Assembly: GCA_900753095.1 (NCBI GenBank)
Contig: CAADXT010000159.1
Location: 1-5,016, forward strand
From: Eggerthellaceae bacterium
GTDB taxonomy: Bacteria > Actinomycetota > Coriobacteriia > Coriobacteriales > Eggerthellaceae
Direction: 5' to 3'
Length of the DNA: 5,016 bases
This document shows positions 1-5,016 of the stretch, piece by piece (positions within the stretch are counted from its first letter, which is position 1; the number at the start of each line of letters is the position of its first letter). Position numbers and translations under genes: made by a program. The notes under the pieces are model-generated. The model saw only the letters and a list, made by a program, of their open reading frames with translations, made no database searches and was not told the DNA's origin.

Positions 1-414
1 GAGCTTGCCAAGCCTCAGCGTATCCAAGGCTGCTTCGTTTCCGAGGACGAGATTTCTGCTGTCGTGGAGAAATTGAAGTCGCAAGGTGAGCCCGAATATC
101 ACAATGATATTCTTAAGACTAATCTCATCACATTGGGCGATTCAATGCCCGATGGTTCTGGTGGGACGGCTTCCGGCTCCGACGATCCGTTGGTGTGGGA
201 TGCTGCTGAGATTGTTGTCTCCTCAGGCATGGGGTCGACCTCCAATCTTCAGCGCAGGCTCAGCGTTGGCTATTCGCGTGCGGGCAGGATTATGGACTTG
301 CTTGAAGAAAAGGGCATCGTAGGCCCCCCGAACGGGTCCAAGCCGCGCGAAGTCCTGGTAGACCCTATGGAGCTGGAAACCATCAAGGCATTTGAAGCAA
401 ACGATTCGCAGTAA
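1..414 (+). CDS. ftsK: DNA translocase FtsK, C-terminal part (5' end outside window)
   Basis: This is the last 137 codons of an FtsK/SpoIIIE-family DNA translocase, open from base 1 and ending at TAA (412-414). FtsK sits at the division septum and pumps chromosomal DNA so that the termini separate before the septum closes. Visible residues 8-17 (RIQGCFVSEDE) match the conserved end of the RecA-like motor domain. Residues about 62-120 are the gamma winged-helix domain that reads polar guide sequences. They begin DPLVWDAAEIV, continue through the recognition helix region with QRRLSVGYSRAGRIMDLLEE (84-103), and end with the family signature GPPNGSKPREVLV. A low-complexity Gly/Ser linker (about 50-60) separates motor and gamma domain, as is usual. 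A GTG at 64 could mimic a start, but the frame is open upstream and the motor-domain motif precedes it. The Walker motifs and membrane domain lie outside the window. The rodZ-like gene follows after 21 bases, so the two may share a transcript. Confidence 0.95.
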   Translation, partial: ELAKPQRIQGCFVSEDEISAVVEKLKSQGEPEYHNDILKTNLITLGDSMPDGSGGTASGSDDPLVWDAAEIVVSSGMGSTSNLQRRLSVGYSRAGRIMDLLEEKGIVGPPNGSKPREVLVDPMELETIKAFEANDSQ

Positions 415-420
415 GTAAGA

Positions 421-430
421 AGAGGTAGGA
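421..430 (+). promoter_or_regulatory. Ribosome binding site of the rodZ-like gene
   Basis: A purine-rich stretch, AGAGGTAGGA, ends five bases before the ATG at 436. It supports that start and fits directly in the short gap after the ftsK stop codon. No promoter or terminator fits clearly between the two genes. Confidence 0.65.
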
Positions 431-435
431 ACGAC

Positions 436-1656
436 ATGCACCAGATCAGCTTTGGCAGCGTGCTCAAGGAAGCGCGATTGGCCCAAGGGCGAGACCTGGC
501 TTCGGTATCTCGTGAGCTGCGTATTCGCCAGGACATCATAGTCTCGATCGAGAACAGCGACTTTAAGCGCATGCCCTCCCGTGGGTACGCGCGCAACATG
601 ATCATCGCCTACTCGCGACTCTTGGGCCTGAACGCCCAAGACGTGAGCCGTATGTACCTTGATCAGGAATATGCCTATCAGGTCGAGCAAGCCCATCAAA
701 ACGTGGGCGACTCCATCCGCATGCATCGCGACCCTCACGGTCGCAACAAGGGCGGTTACGACACTTCGTCGTTTGAGAAGGTTGGGGGGCGCAGCAACCG
801 CCGAAACCGTTCAAGCGTTTCGCAGCCTGCTGAAAAAGACCTCTACGATGGCAGCTCGAATGGTTTTGGACGCGCTGTGTACTCGCAGAATGCCGATGTG
901 TATCCCTCGCACCACAACCCGCAAGTGGCTCATCGGGCGCGCAGGTCCGCCATGCCAACGGGCAAGTACGGCAACATGTACGCTGCTCCGCAGAACATCC
1001 CCAACCCTAACCGCAATCGCAACATCCTTATCGGCATCATTGTTGCTGTCGTTGTCGTCGTTGCGCTTGTGGTGGCCATGATGCTCTCGCACCAAAATGC
1101 TCCGCAGACCAATATCCCAGTAACTGGAGCCCAGACGACGCAAAGTGCCCAGGACGATGCCTCTTCCGACCAGCAGCAAGCTTCAACTGCCGCTGCGGAT
1201 GAAACCGCCCCAACTGAGTTCACGCTGAAGTACTCGGTTGCAAAGGGGAGCGAGTCGTACATAGAGGTATACGTTGACGATAAGGCTCAGGAATCGGCAA
1301 CGGTTTCCGGCCCCGCCGAGAAGTCGTACACCAGCTCTTCCAAAATCCGCTTTGTGTCCACTGAGACCAAGGGCGTTACGGTAACCATCAACGATGAGGC
1401 TGTCGACCTTAAAGCCAACAGCTCCGGCATTGTGAACCAAACGTTTACGTTCAGCGACATCCTCGATCAGTGGTACGCCGATCACCCGAACGTGAAGCGC
1501 GACACGAGCTCAGCGTCCTCTTCATCCTCGAAGAGCACTGATTCTTCAAGCTCATCATCGACTTCAACGTCTAGCAGCTCCAAGAGCTCTTCTTCGAGTT
1601 CTAGCGATTCGTCTAAAAGCTCTTCATCCAGCTCAAAGTCCTCATCCTCAGATTAG
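436..1656 (+). CDS. RodZ-like membrane protein: HTH domain, one TM segment, RodZ_C-like domain, Ser-rich tail
   Basis: The product is a 406-residue bitopic membrane protein of the RodZ type. In bacteria that have MreB, RodZ links the MreB cytoskeleton to the elongation machinery. Residues about 5-75 form a HTH_25-type helix-turn-helix domain (FGSVLKEARLAQGRDL, SRELRI, IENSDF, GYARNMIIAYSRLLGL). Residues 90-196 are a basic, polar cytoplasmic linker ending in NPNRNRN, which fits the positive-inside rule. Residues 197-217 (ILIGIIVAVVVVVALVVAMML) are the single membrane segment. Residues about 262-350 resemble the RodZ_C/DUF4115 beta-rich domain, with EVYVDDK, VSGPAEKSYTSSSKIRF and VTINDEAVDL. 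Residues 357-406 are 38 of 50 serine, with scattered Lys, Thr and Asp. Such a tail would lie outside the membrane and could cross the cell wall or be glycosylated; that is inference. The position between ftsK and rimO matches RodZ-like genes in other Gram-positive clusters. The domain architecture is clear, but a RodZ role in this organism is not proven because the MreB contact cannot be judged here. Confidence 0.85.
   Translation: MHQISFGSVLKEARLAQGRDLASVSRELRIRQDIIVSIENSDFKRMPSRGYARNMIIAYSRLLGLNAQDVSRMYLDQEYAYQVEQAHQNVGDSIRMHRDPHGRNKGGYDTSSFEKVGGRSNRRNRSSVSQPAEKDLYDGSSNGFGRAVYSQNADVYPSHHNPQVAHRARRSAMPTGKYGNMYAAPQNIPNPNRNRNILIGIIVAVVVVVALVVAMMLSHQNAPQTNIPVTGAQTTQSAQDDASSDQQQASTAAADETAPTEFTLKYSVAKGSESYIEVYVDDKAQESATVSGPAEKSYTSSSKIRFVSTETKGVTVTINDEAVDLKANSSGIVNQTFTFSDILDQWYADHPNVKRDTSSASSSSSKSTDSSSSSSTSTSSSSKSSSSSSSDSSKSSSSSSKSSSSD
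1504..1653 (+). repeat. Low-complexity serine-coding tract
   Basis: Fifty codons at the end of the rodZ-like gene include 38 serine codons. All six serine codons are used: 10 TCA, 9 AGC, 8 TCT, 6 TCC, 4 TCG and 1 AGT. The tract is therefore repetitive as protein but not a simple DNA repeat. The other residues are Lys, Thr, Asp and one Ala. It is read in frame to the TAG stop. Confidence 0.9.
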
Positions 1657-1680
1657 GTTTACGCTTAGGGTGGATTTTCG

Positions 1681-1725
1681 GGGTTAGCACGTTTTCCGAG
1701 GGAATCGTGCTAACCTATTTCTTTA
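1681..1725 (+). terminator. Probable intrinsic terminator after the rodZ-like gene (CIRCE-like half-sites)
   Basis: A perfect 10-base-pair inverted repeat, GGTTAGCACG (1682-1691) and CGTGCTAACC (1706-1715), encloses 14 bases. After one T/T mismatch the stem can continue with four more pairs, one of them G-U, to a four-base loop. The right arm is followed by TATTTCTTT, a broken T tract typical of a moderate terminator. It lies 25 bases past the rodZ-like stop codon. The arms also contain TTAGCAC and GTGCTAA, the outer seven bases of the HrcA operator CIRCE, but 16 bases apart instead of 13, so the terminator reading is preferred. Confidence 0.65.
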
Positions 1726-1729
1726 TGCG

Positions 1730-1749
1730 GCCTGTTTTTCAGGCGTTTT
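1730..1749 (+). terminator. Second small hairpin with T tract, possible back-up terminator
   Basis: GCCTG (1730-1734) and CAGGC (1740-1744) form a perfect 5-base-pair stem around a TTTTT loop, followed by GTTTT. It lies just downstream of the larger hairpin and could act as a weak second terminator. The stem is short, and the hairpin may instead be part of the yajQ leader. Confidence 0.35.
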
Positions 1750-1764
1750 CGTTGACACTGTTTT

Positions 1765-1771
1765 GAGAGGA
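1765..1771 (+). promoter_or_regulatory. Ribosome binding site that fixes the yajQ start
   Basis: GAGAGGA ends six bases before the ATG at 1778. An in-frame TTG at 1763 would give a protein five residues longer but overlaps this site, so the ATG is the better start. It also gives the usual YajQ N-terminus. Confidence 0.75.
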
Positions 1772-1777
1772 TTAACC

Positions 1778-2275
1778 ATGGCTAAAGAATCTAGCTTCGA
1801 CGTTGTATCCCAGATTGATATGCAAGAGGTAGACAACGCATTCGGTCAGGCTAAGAAGGAAATTTCCCAACGCTACGACTTGAAAGACTCTGGCGCCGAT
1901 ATCGCGTTGGATAAAGCAGGCAAGACGCTCACCGTTTCTGCGCCGAGCGATTTTGTTAACAAGCAGGTCAAGGATGTCCTTACCTCAAAGTTGATCAAGC
2001 GAGGCATCGCTCTCAATGCGCTCGACTGGGGCAAGCTTGAGTCTGCTACAGGCGGGTCGGTTAGGCAGTCGGCCAAGATTATCGAGGGTATCGACCGTGA
2101 GACTGCAGGCAAGATCAACAAGGACATCAAGGCGACCAAGCTTAAGGTGAAGGTCGCGATCGAAGGCGACAAGCTGCGCGTTTCCGGCCCTAAGCTCGAT
2201 ACGCTTCAGGAGGTTATCGCCTTCCTGAAGGAACAGGACTACGGCCAACCGCTCCAGTTCACCAACTATCGCTAG
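1778..2275 (+). CDS. yajQ: YajQ family nucleotide-binding protein
   Basis: This encodes a 165-residue YajQ (UPF0234) protein, close to the usual length (about 163 in E. coli). Known family structures have two RNP-like ferredoxin folds. Nucleotide binding is reported for the family, and a Xanthomonas homologue binds cyclic di-GMP; the function in Gram-positive bacteria is not settled. The sequence shows the family signatures in order: SSFDVVSQIDMQEVDNAF at the N-terminus, KKEISQRYDLKDS, KLIKRGI, GGSVRQSAKIIEGIDRETAGKINKDIK, KLKVKVAIEGDKLRVSGPK, LQEVIAFL, and PLQFTNYR at the end. There is no signal peptide or membrane segment, so it should be cytoplasmic. It follows a terminator-like hairpin and starts the block yajQ-rimO-pgsA/pncC, with rimO only 14 bases downstream. 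I could not find a convincing promoter in the 62 bases before the start. The gene therefore depends on an undetected promoter or on read-through from upstream. Confidence 0.95.
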   Translation: MAKESSFDVVSQIDMQEVDNAFGQAKKEISQRYDLKDSGADIALDKAGKTLTVSAPSDFVNKQVKDVLTSKLIKRGIALNALDWGKLESATGGSVRQSAKIIEGIDRETAGKINKDIKATKLKVKVAIEGDKLRVSGPKLDTLQEVIAFLKEQDYGQPLQFTNYR

Positions 2276-2289
2276 GATTTGGCTCTGTT

Positions 2290-3576
2290 ATGGCGAAAAA
2301 CGTATCGTTCTTAACGCTTGGCTGCGCAAAAAACGAATCTGACAGCGCGAAGATGCAGCAGGAGCTCATTCTCGCTGGGTATTCCATCGTTGACCTTGAG
2401 CAGCAAAGCGATGTCATTGTGGTCAACACGTGCTCGTTCATTCAATCGGCCATCGAGGAAAGCCTTGATGCGGTTTTCGAGATCGCAGGATACGATCCAG
2501 TCAAAGCGGGAGAAACGAAGCTGGTGGTATGCGGATGCATGCCTTCGCGTTTCGGCGACGATCTGGCAGATGAGCTTACCGAGGCAGACCGATTCGTTAC
2601 CTGCAAGGAAGAGGACGACATCGTCGAGATCATCGATGGTCTTCTCGGCGTTTCAAGCGATCGCGGTTCCGTTGAGGTCGCATTCGAGTTTGGTCCGAGC
2701 GAGTACGTCAAGATCTCAGATGGCTGCAATCGCTTTTGCTCGTTCTGCACCATTCCCTATATCCGAGGACGATATCACAGCTTCTCGTATGAAGAGATTG
2801 TTGCCGATGTCGAGGCCAAAGTGGCCTCCGGCACCAAGGAGATCGTGTTGATTGCCCAAGACTCCGGCATTTGGGGCCTTGACCTGAAACCGCGTGAGAA
2901 CCTCGCTTCTTTACTGAAGCGTTTGGCCGAGGCATATCCGGATACCTGGTTCAGGGTTATGTACCTGCAGCCTGCCGGCATGACCGACGAGCTTCTTGAG
3001 GTCATGGCAACGCACAAGAACATCTGCCGTTACTTCGATATCCCCCTTCAGCATTGTGATTCGGATATCATCCGCTCGATGAACCGCTCTGGTTCACGCG
3101 AGGAATACGAGCAGATGGTGGCGCGTATTCGTAAGCGCATTCCCGATATTACGCTTCGCACCACGTTGATCGTCGGCTACCCTGGCGAAACCGAAGAGCA
3201 GTTCGAGGATCTGTGCGATTTCGTCGAGGAAAACGAGTTTGATTATGTGGGCATCTTCGCCTATTCCCCTGAAGACGGCACTCCAGCAGCTGAAATGCCC
3301 AATCAGATCGACGAAGACACCAAGCAGGCTCGTTTGCAGGAGTTGCGCGATATCGCCGATTCCGTTTCTTCCCATGTGGTCTCTGAGCGCGTTGGCAAGG
3401 AAATGGAGGTATTGGTGCTTGGACAGGAAGAAGACGGCCAAGTGTTCGGCCGAGCCCAGTGCCAGGCCCCCGATGTTGATGGCGTAACGTACCTTGAAAG
3501 CGGCGAAGTCGGCGAAGTGCGTACGGTAACCATCTCCGATACGCTTCTTTATGAAATGGAGGCATTGAGTGACTGA
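2290..3576 (+). CDS. rimO: Ribosomal protein S12 methylthiotransferase RimO
   Basis: RimO is a radical-SAM iron-sulfur enzyme that adds a methylthio group to a conserved aspartate of ribosomal protein S12. The 428-residue length is normal. The N-terminal methylthiotransferase domain (about 3-100) has LGCAKNESDS with Cys12, VVNTCSF with Cys48, and CGCMPSRF with Cys83; these should hold the auxiliary 4Fe-4S cluster. Cys81 is an additional nearby cysteine. The radical-SAM domain begins near residue 135 and carries the CxxxCxxC motif at Cys146, Cys150 and Cys153 (SDGCNRFCSFCTIPYIRGRYHS). The IPYIRG and AQDSGIWGLDL sequences favour RimO over the tRNA enzyme MiaB. Residues about 368-428 form the TRAM domain. 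The start is the ATG at 2290; the best ribosome site, AGGA at 2274-2277, overlaps the yajQ stop and is rather far away (12 bases), so coupling to yajQ translation is plausible. The last 8 bases overlap the next gene. Confidence 0.96.
   Translation: MAKNVSFLTLGCAKNESDSAKMQQELILAGYSIVDLEQQSDVIVVNTCSFIQSAIEESLDAVFEIAGYDPVKAGETKLVVCGCMPSRFGDDLADELTEADRFVTCKEEDDIVEIIDGLLGVSSDRGSVEVAFEFGPSEYVKISDGCNRFCSFCTIPYIRGRYHSFSYEEIVADVEAKVASGTKEIVLIAQDSGIWGLDLKPRENLASLLKRLAEAYPDTWFRVMYLQPAGMTDELLEVMATHKNICRYFDIPLQHCDSDIIRSMNRSGSREEYEQMVARIRKRIPDITLRTTLIVGYPGETEEQFEDLCDFVEENEFDYVGIFAYSPEDGTPAAEMPNQIDEDTKQARLQELRDIADSVSSHVVSERVGKEMEVLVLGQEEDGQVFGRAQCQAPDVDGVTYLESGEVGEVRTVTISDTLLYEMEALSD
3558..3562 (+). promoter_or_regulatory. 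Ribosome binding site of the pgsA-pncC fusion, inside rimO
   Basis: GGAGG lies within the last rimO codons, six bases before the GTG at 3569. It fixes that GTG as the start. The resulting 8-base overlap with rimO suggests translational coupling. Confidence 0.8.
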
Positions 3577-4723
3577 AAAGGAATTCGACGAAACAACGCT
3601 GTGGACCCCGGCTAACGTCGTTACCCTTGTCAGGATCCTTCTTGTACCCGTGTTCGTTGTGGCTATCATCTCTCCTTGGCCCGATTTCTTTCCCGGCTGG
3701 GAAAGCGCCGAGCTGTGGAAGCCTTGGATTGCGGCGCTCATCTTCGCGGTTCTTTCCTGCACGGATGCTTTGGACGGCTATTTGGCTCGAAGCAGGGGAG
3801 AGGTTACCAATTTCGGTAAGTTCATCGACCCCTTGGCGGACAAAATCCTGGTTGCGGCGGCGCTTCTTGCCCTTATCGAGCTGCAGGTGCTTCCCTCGTG
3901 GGTTGCCTTGCTGATCATTGCGCGCGAGTTCATCGTTTCGGGCCTCCGCATGCTCGTTGCCACTCATGGAGTGGTGGTTGCTGCCAGCTGGTACGGCAAA
4001 GCAAAGACGGTGTTCCAGATCATCGCCATCCTTCTCTTCATTGTGAAGGGCTCCGATTTGCTCCTTTCGCTCCATCCCGATATGGAGCTGGCGCTTTACG
4101 TTGTCTCCTGGTTCTTCATGCTCGTTGCATTGGCGCTCACCATCGTTTCAATGGTTGATTATTTCATGAAGTGCGCCCCAATCCTCGGTTTCGGCAACGC
4201 TGGATCCAAGAAGGGGGAGGCTCAGGACGCGGTAACTGCCAAAGACGTCATCGAGATGGCCGTCGCCGAGGGCAAGCACCTTTCCACCGCAGAAAGCTGC
4301 ACCGGCGGCCTTATCGGCGGCGCCCTTACGGCGGTGCCTGGCAGCTCCGCCGTTGTGGAGGGCGGCATCATCAGCTACTCCAACGAAGTGAAGATGAACG
4401 TGCTGGGGGTTTCTTCTGCCGACCTTGAGCGGGTTGGCGCGGTCAGCTCGGAAGTTGCCGCATCTATGGCGCAAGGCTCGCTTCGCGTGGCCCGCTCTGA
4501 TATTGCGGTTGCGGTTACGGGAATAGCCGGCCCGGGCGGCGCTGTTCCCGGCAAACCGGTAGGCACGGTATGGTTCGGGCTCGCCACAGAAAAAGGCACG
4601 AAGACGTTTGTCCGCCATTTTCATGGTGACCGCGACGGTGTGCGCGAGGCAACGGTTGGGTTCGCGCTTGAGCTTTTAGCCTATGCGCTCGATCCTACGA
4701 GGCCCGAGCCTGTTTCCGATTAA
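3569..4723 (+). CDS. Fusion: PgsA phosphatidylglycerophosphate synthase + CinA C-terminal/PncC amidase domain
   Basis: One uninterrupted 384-residue frame holds two enzymes. Residues about 11-205 are a CDP-alcohol phosphatidyltransferase of the PgsA type, which joins CDP-diacylglycerol and glycerol-3-phosphate on the way to phosphatidylglycerol. Its signature is complete and correctly spaced: DALDGYLAR (Asp66, Asp69, Gly70, Arg74), eight residues, then GKFIDPLAD (Gly83, Asp87, Asp91). It has about five or six hydrophobic segments (near 14-36, 52-65, 92-107, 109-130, 147-165, 173-199). Residues about 206-222 are a polar linker. Residues about 223-373 are a CinA C-terminal (PncC) domain, which hydrolyses nicotinamide mononucleotide to nicotinate mononucleotide. 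It shows TAESCTGG with the expected catalytic Ser243, VPGSS, GGIISYSNEVK with Lys275, GAVSSEVAASMAQG and TGIAGPGG followed by KPVGTVWFG. The CinA N-terminal molybdopterin-like domain is absent. Both active sites look intact, so this is a real bifunctional frame or a cleaved precursor, unless a sequencing error removed a stop. The start is a GTG with GGAGG six bases upstream. Confidence 0.93.
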   Translation: MTEKEFDETTLWTPANVVTLVRILLVPVFVVAIISPWPDFFPGWESAELWKPWIAALIFAVLSCTDALDGYLARSRGEVTNFGKFIDPLADKILVAAALLALIELQVLPSWVALLIIAREFIVSGLRMLVATHGVVVAASWYGKAKTVFQIIAILLFIVKGSDLLLSLHPDMELALYVVSWFFMLVALALTIVSMVDYFMKCAPILGFGNAGSKKGEAQDAVTAKDVIEMAVAEGKHLSTAESCTGGLIGGALTAVPGSSAVVEGGIISYSNEVKMNVLGVSSADLERVGAVSSEVAASMAQGSLRVARSDIAVAVTGIAGPGGAVPGKPVGTVWFGLATEKGTKTFVRHFHGDRDGVREATVGFALELLAYALDPTRPEPVSD

Positions 4724-4756
4724 ATTAGATTCTCTTGCGTTTCGCATTGCTTTCTC

Positions 4757-4790
4757 ACCGCGTTCCCAGCTGTTTGGGAACGCGGTTTTA
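4757..4790 (+). terminator. Strong intrinsic terminator after the pgsA-pncC gene
   Basis: CCGCGTTCCCA (4758-4768) and TGGGAACGCGG (4775-4785) pair perfectly over 11 bases with a six-base loop, and A4757 with T4786 adds a twelfth pair. TTTT (4786-4789) follows. It lies 33 bases after the stop codon. It should separate the yajQ-rimO-pgsA/pncC transcript from recA. Confidence 0.9.
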
Positions 4791-4817
4791 CGATGGCCCT
4801 CGGTTAGGCGAAAGGTA

Positions 4818-4846
4818 TTGCAATCGAACGAATGTTCGGATATTCT
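4818..4846 (+). promoter_or_regulatory. Likely recA promoter (-35 TTGCAA, -10 TATTCT)
   Basis: TTGCAA (4818-4823) and TATTCT (4841-4846) are spaced exactly 17 bases apart. Each matches the housekeeping sigma consensus at four of six bases. A start near 4853 would leave a leader of about 38 bases before the recA ATG. The LexA box fills most of the spacer, which supports the assignment. Confidence 0.65.
4825..4838 (+). promoter_or_regulatory. LexA operator (SOS box) of recA
   Basis: CGAAC-GAAT-GTTCG is a perfect match to the Gram-positive LexA/DinR box CGAAC-N4-GTTCG. It lies between the -35 and -10 elements, where bound LexA would block RNA polymerase. This indicates that recA is under SOS control and that a LexA repressor of this type is encoded elsewhere in the genome. 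Confidence 0.92.
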
Positions 4847-4880
4847 CGTCTAGGTCCAAACGCAACACCTTCATTCAGCT

Positions 4881-4885
4881 AGGAG
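4881..4885 (+). promoter_or_regulatory. Ribosome binding site of recA
   Basis: AGGAG lies five bases before the ATG at 4891. It is a strong site and makes this ATG the clear start of recA. Confidence 0.85.
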
Positions 4886-4890
4886 AAGAA

Positions 4891-5016
4891 ATGAGCCAGG
4901 ACAAAGCTAAGACTCTCAAAATAACCACTGATCAGATTGAGCAGAAGTTCGGCAAGGGTGCCATTATGAAGCTCGGCGAAAACACCAATATGCAAGTTGG
5001 CGTTATTCCCACCGGC
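4891..5016 (+). CDS. recA: Recombinase RecA, N-terminal part (3' end outside window)
   Basis: The first 42 codons of recA run to the window edge with the frame still open. RecA forms filaments on single-stranded DNA, drives strand exchange and stimulates LexA self-cleavage. The visible part matches the RecA N-terminal region: residues 13-30 contain TDQIEQKFGKGAIMKLGE, and VIPTG (38-42) comes at the usual place before the ATPase core. The Walker A motif lies beyond the window. The gene is separated from the upstream block by a strong terminator and has its own LexA-box promoter. The position next to a cinA-type gene agrees with the common pgsA-cinA-recA order of Gram-positive bacteria. Confidence 0.96.
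   Translation, partial: MSQDKAKTLKITTDQIEQKFGKGAIMKLGENTNMQVGVIPTG

Noticed and set aside
64..414. Separate small gene starting at GTG 64.
   Set aside because: The same frame is open from base 1 and encodes the FtsK motor-domain end before this codon, so it is an internal valine of ftsK.
223..738. Minus-strand open frame of 171 codons opposite ftsK and the rodZ-like gene.
   Set aside because: It overlaps the conserved FtsK gamma and HTH domains on the other strand and has no recognisable motif.
1752..1757. A perfect -35-like TTGACA just before yajQ.
   Set aside because: A -10 at 17 bases would fall on the yajQ start codon (1775-1780, ACCATG) and does not match. The only AT-rich candidate, ATTAAC, is at 13 bases, which is too close.
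1763..1777. A TTG start for yajQ, five codons upstream.
   Set aside because: It overlaps the ribosome binding site of the ATG at 1778, and the extra residues are not part of the YajQ family N-terminus.
3094..3762. Minus-strand open frame of 222 codons.
   Set aside because: It lies opposite rimO and the start of pgsA and shows no family motif. It is explained by codon bias on the + strand.
3149..4075. Minus-strand open frame of 308 codons across the rimO/pgsA boundary.
   Set aside because: It is antisense to two strongly recognised genes. Its translation is rich in Arg, Gly and His with no domain I recognise, as expected from the shadow of a GC-rich coding strand.
4793..4807. A tiny leader ORF (ATG to TAG, four codons) between the terminator and the recA promoter.
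   Set aside because: It is only four codons long, has no ribosome site, and lies upstream of the predicted recA transcription start.

Overview
The window is a conserved chromosomal housekeeping cluster from what looks like a Gram-positive actinobacterium. The most likely group is the Coriobacteriia (an Eggerthellaceae-like genome). That placement is inference from three things: the order ftsK - rodZ-like - rimO - pgsA - cinA - recA, the Gram-positive-type LexA box CGAAC-N4-GTTCG in front of recA, and moderately GC-rich codon use. All genes read on the + strand. No mobile element, CRISPR array, tRNA, rRNA or prophage is visible, and no stretch over 300 bases lacks a gene.

Layout. Positions 1-414 hold the C-terminal end of FtsK, including its DNA-reading gamma winged helix. 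After 21 bases comes a RodZ-like membrane protein (436-1656) with a cytoplasmic helix-turn-helix domain, one membrane segment, a RodZ_C-like outer domain and a very serine-rich tail. A 121-base gap (1657-1777) carries a terminator-like inverted repeat and a second small hairpin. A second block follows: yajQ (1778-2275), rimO (2290-3576) and a single reading frame joining PgsA phospholipid synthase to a CinA C-terminal / PncC amidase domain (3569-4723). These three are close or overlapping and probably co-transcribed. A strong intrinsic terminator (4757-4790) closes the block. The recA gene then starts from its own promoter, with a perfect LexA box lying between the -35 and -10 elements. Only the first 42 codons of recA are in the window.

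How the genes fit together. FtsK and the RodZ-like protein belong to division and cell shape. RimO modifies ribosomal protein S12. PgsA makes the precursor of phosphatidylglycerol at the membrane. PncC recycles nicotinamide mononucleotide, which DNA ligase releases during repair, and RecA carries out recombination and SOS induction. The pgsA-cinA-recA neighbourhood is old and widespread in Gram-positive bacteria.

I see no wholly new system here. The points most worth a second look are the PgsA-PncC fusion, the serine tail on the RodZ-like protein, the inverted repeat before yajQ whose half-sites resemble CIRCE but at the wrong spacing, and the LexA-embedded recA promoter.
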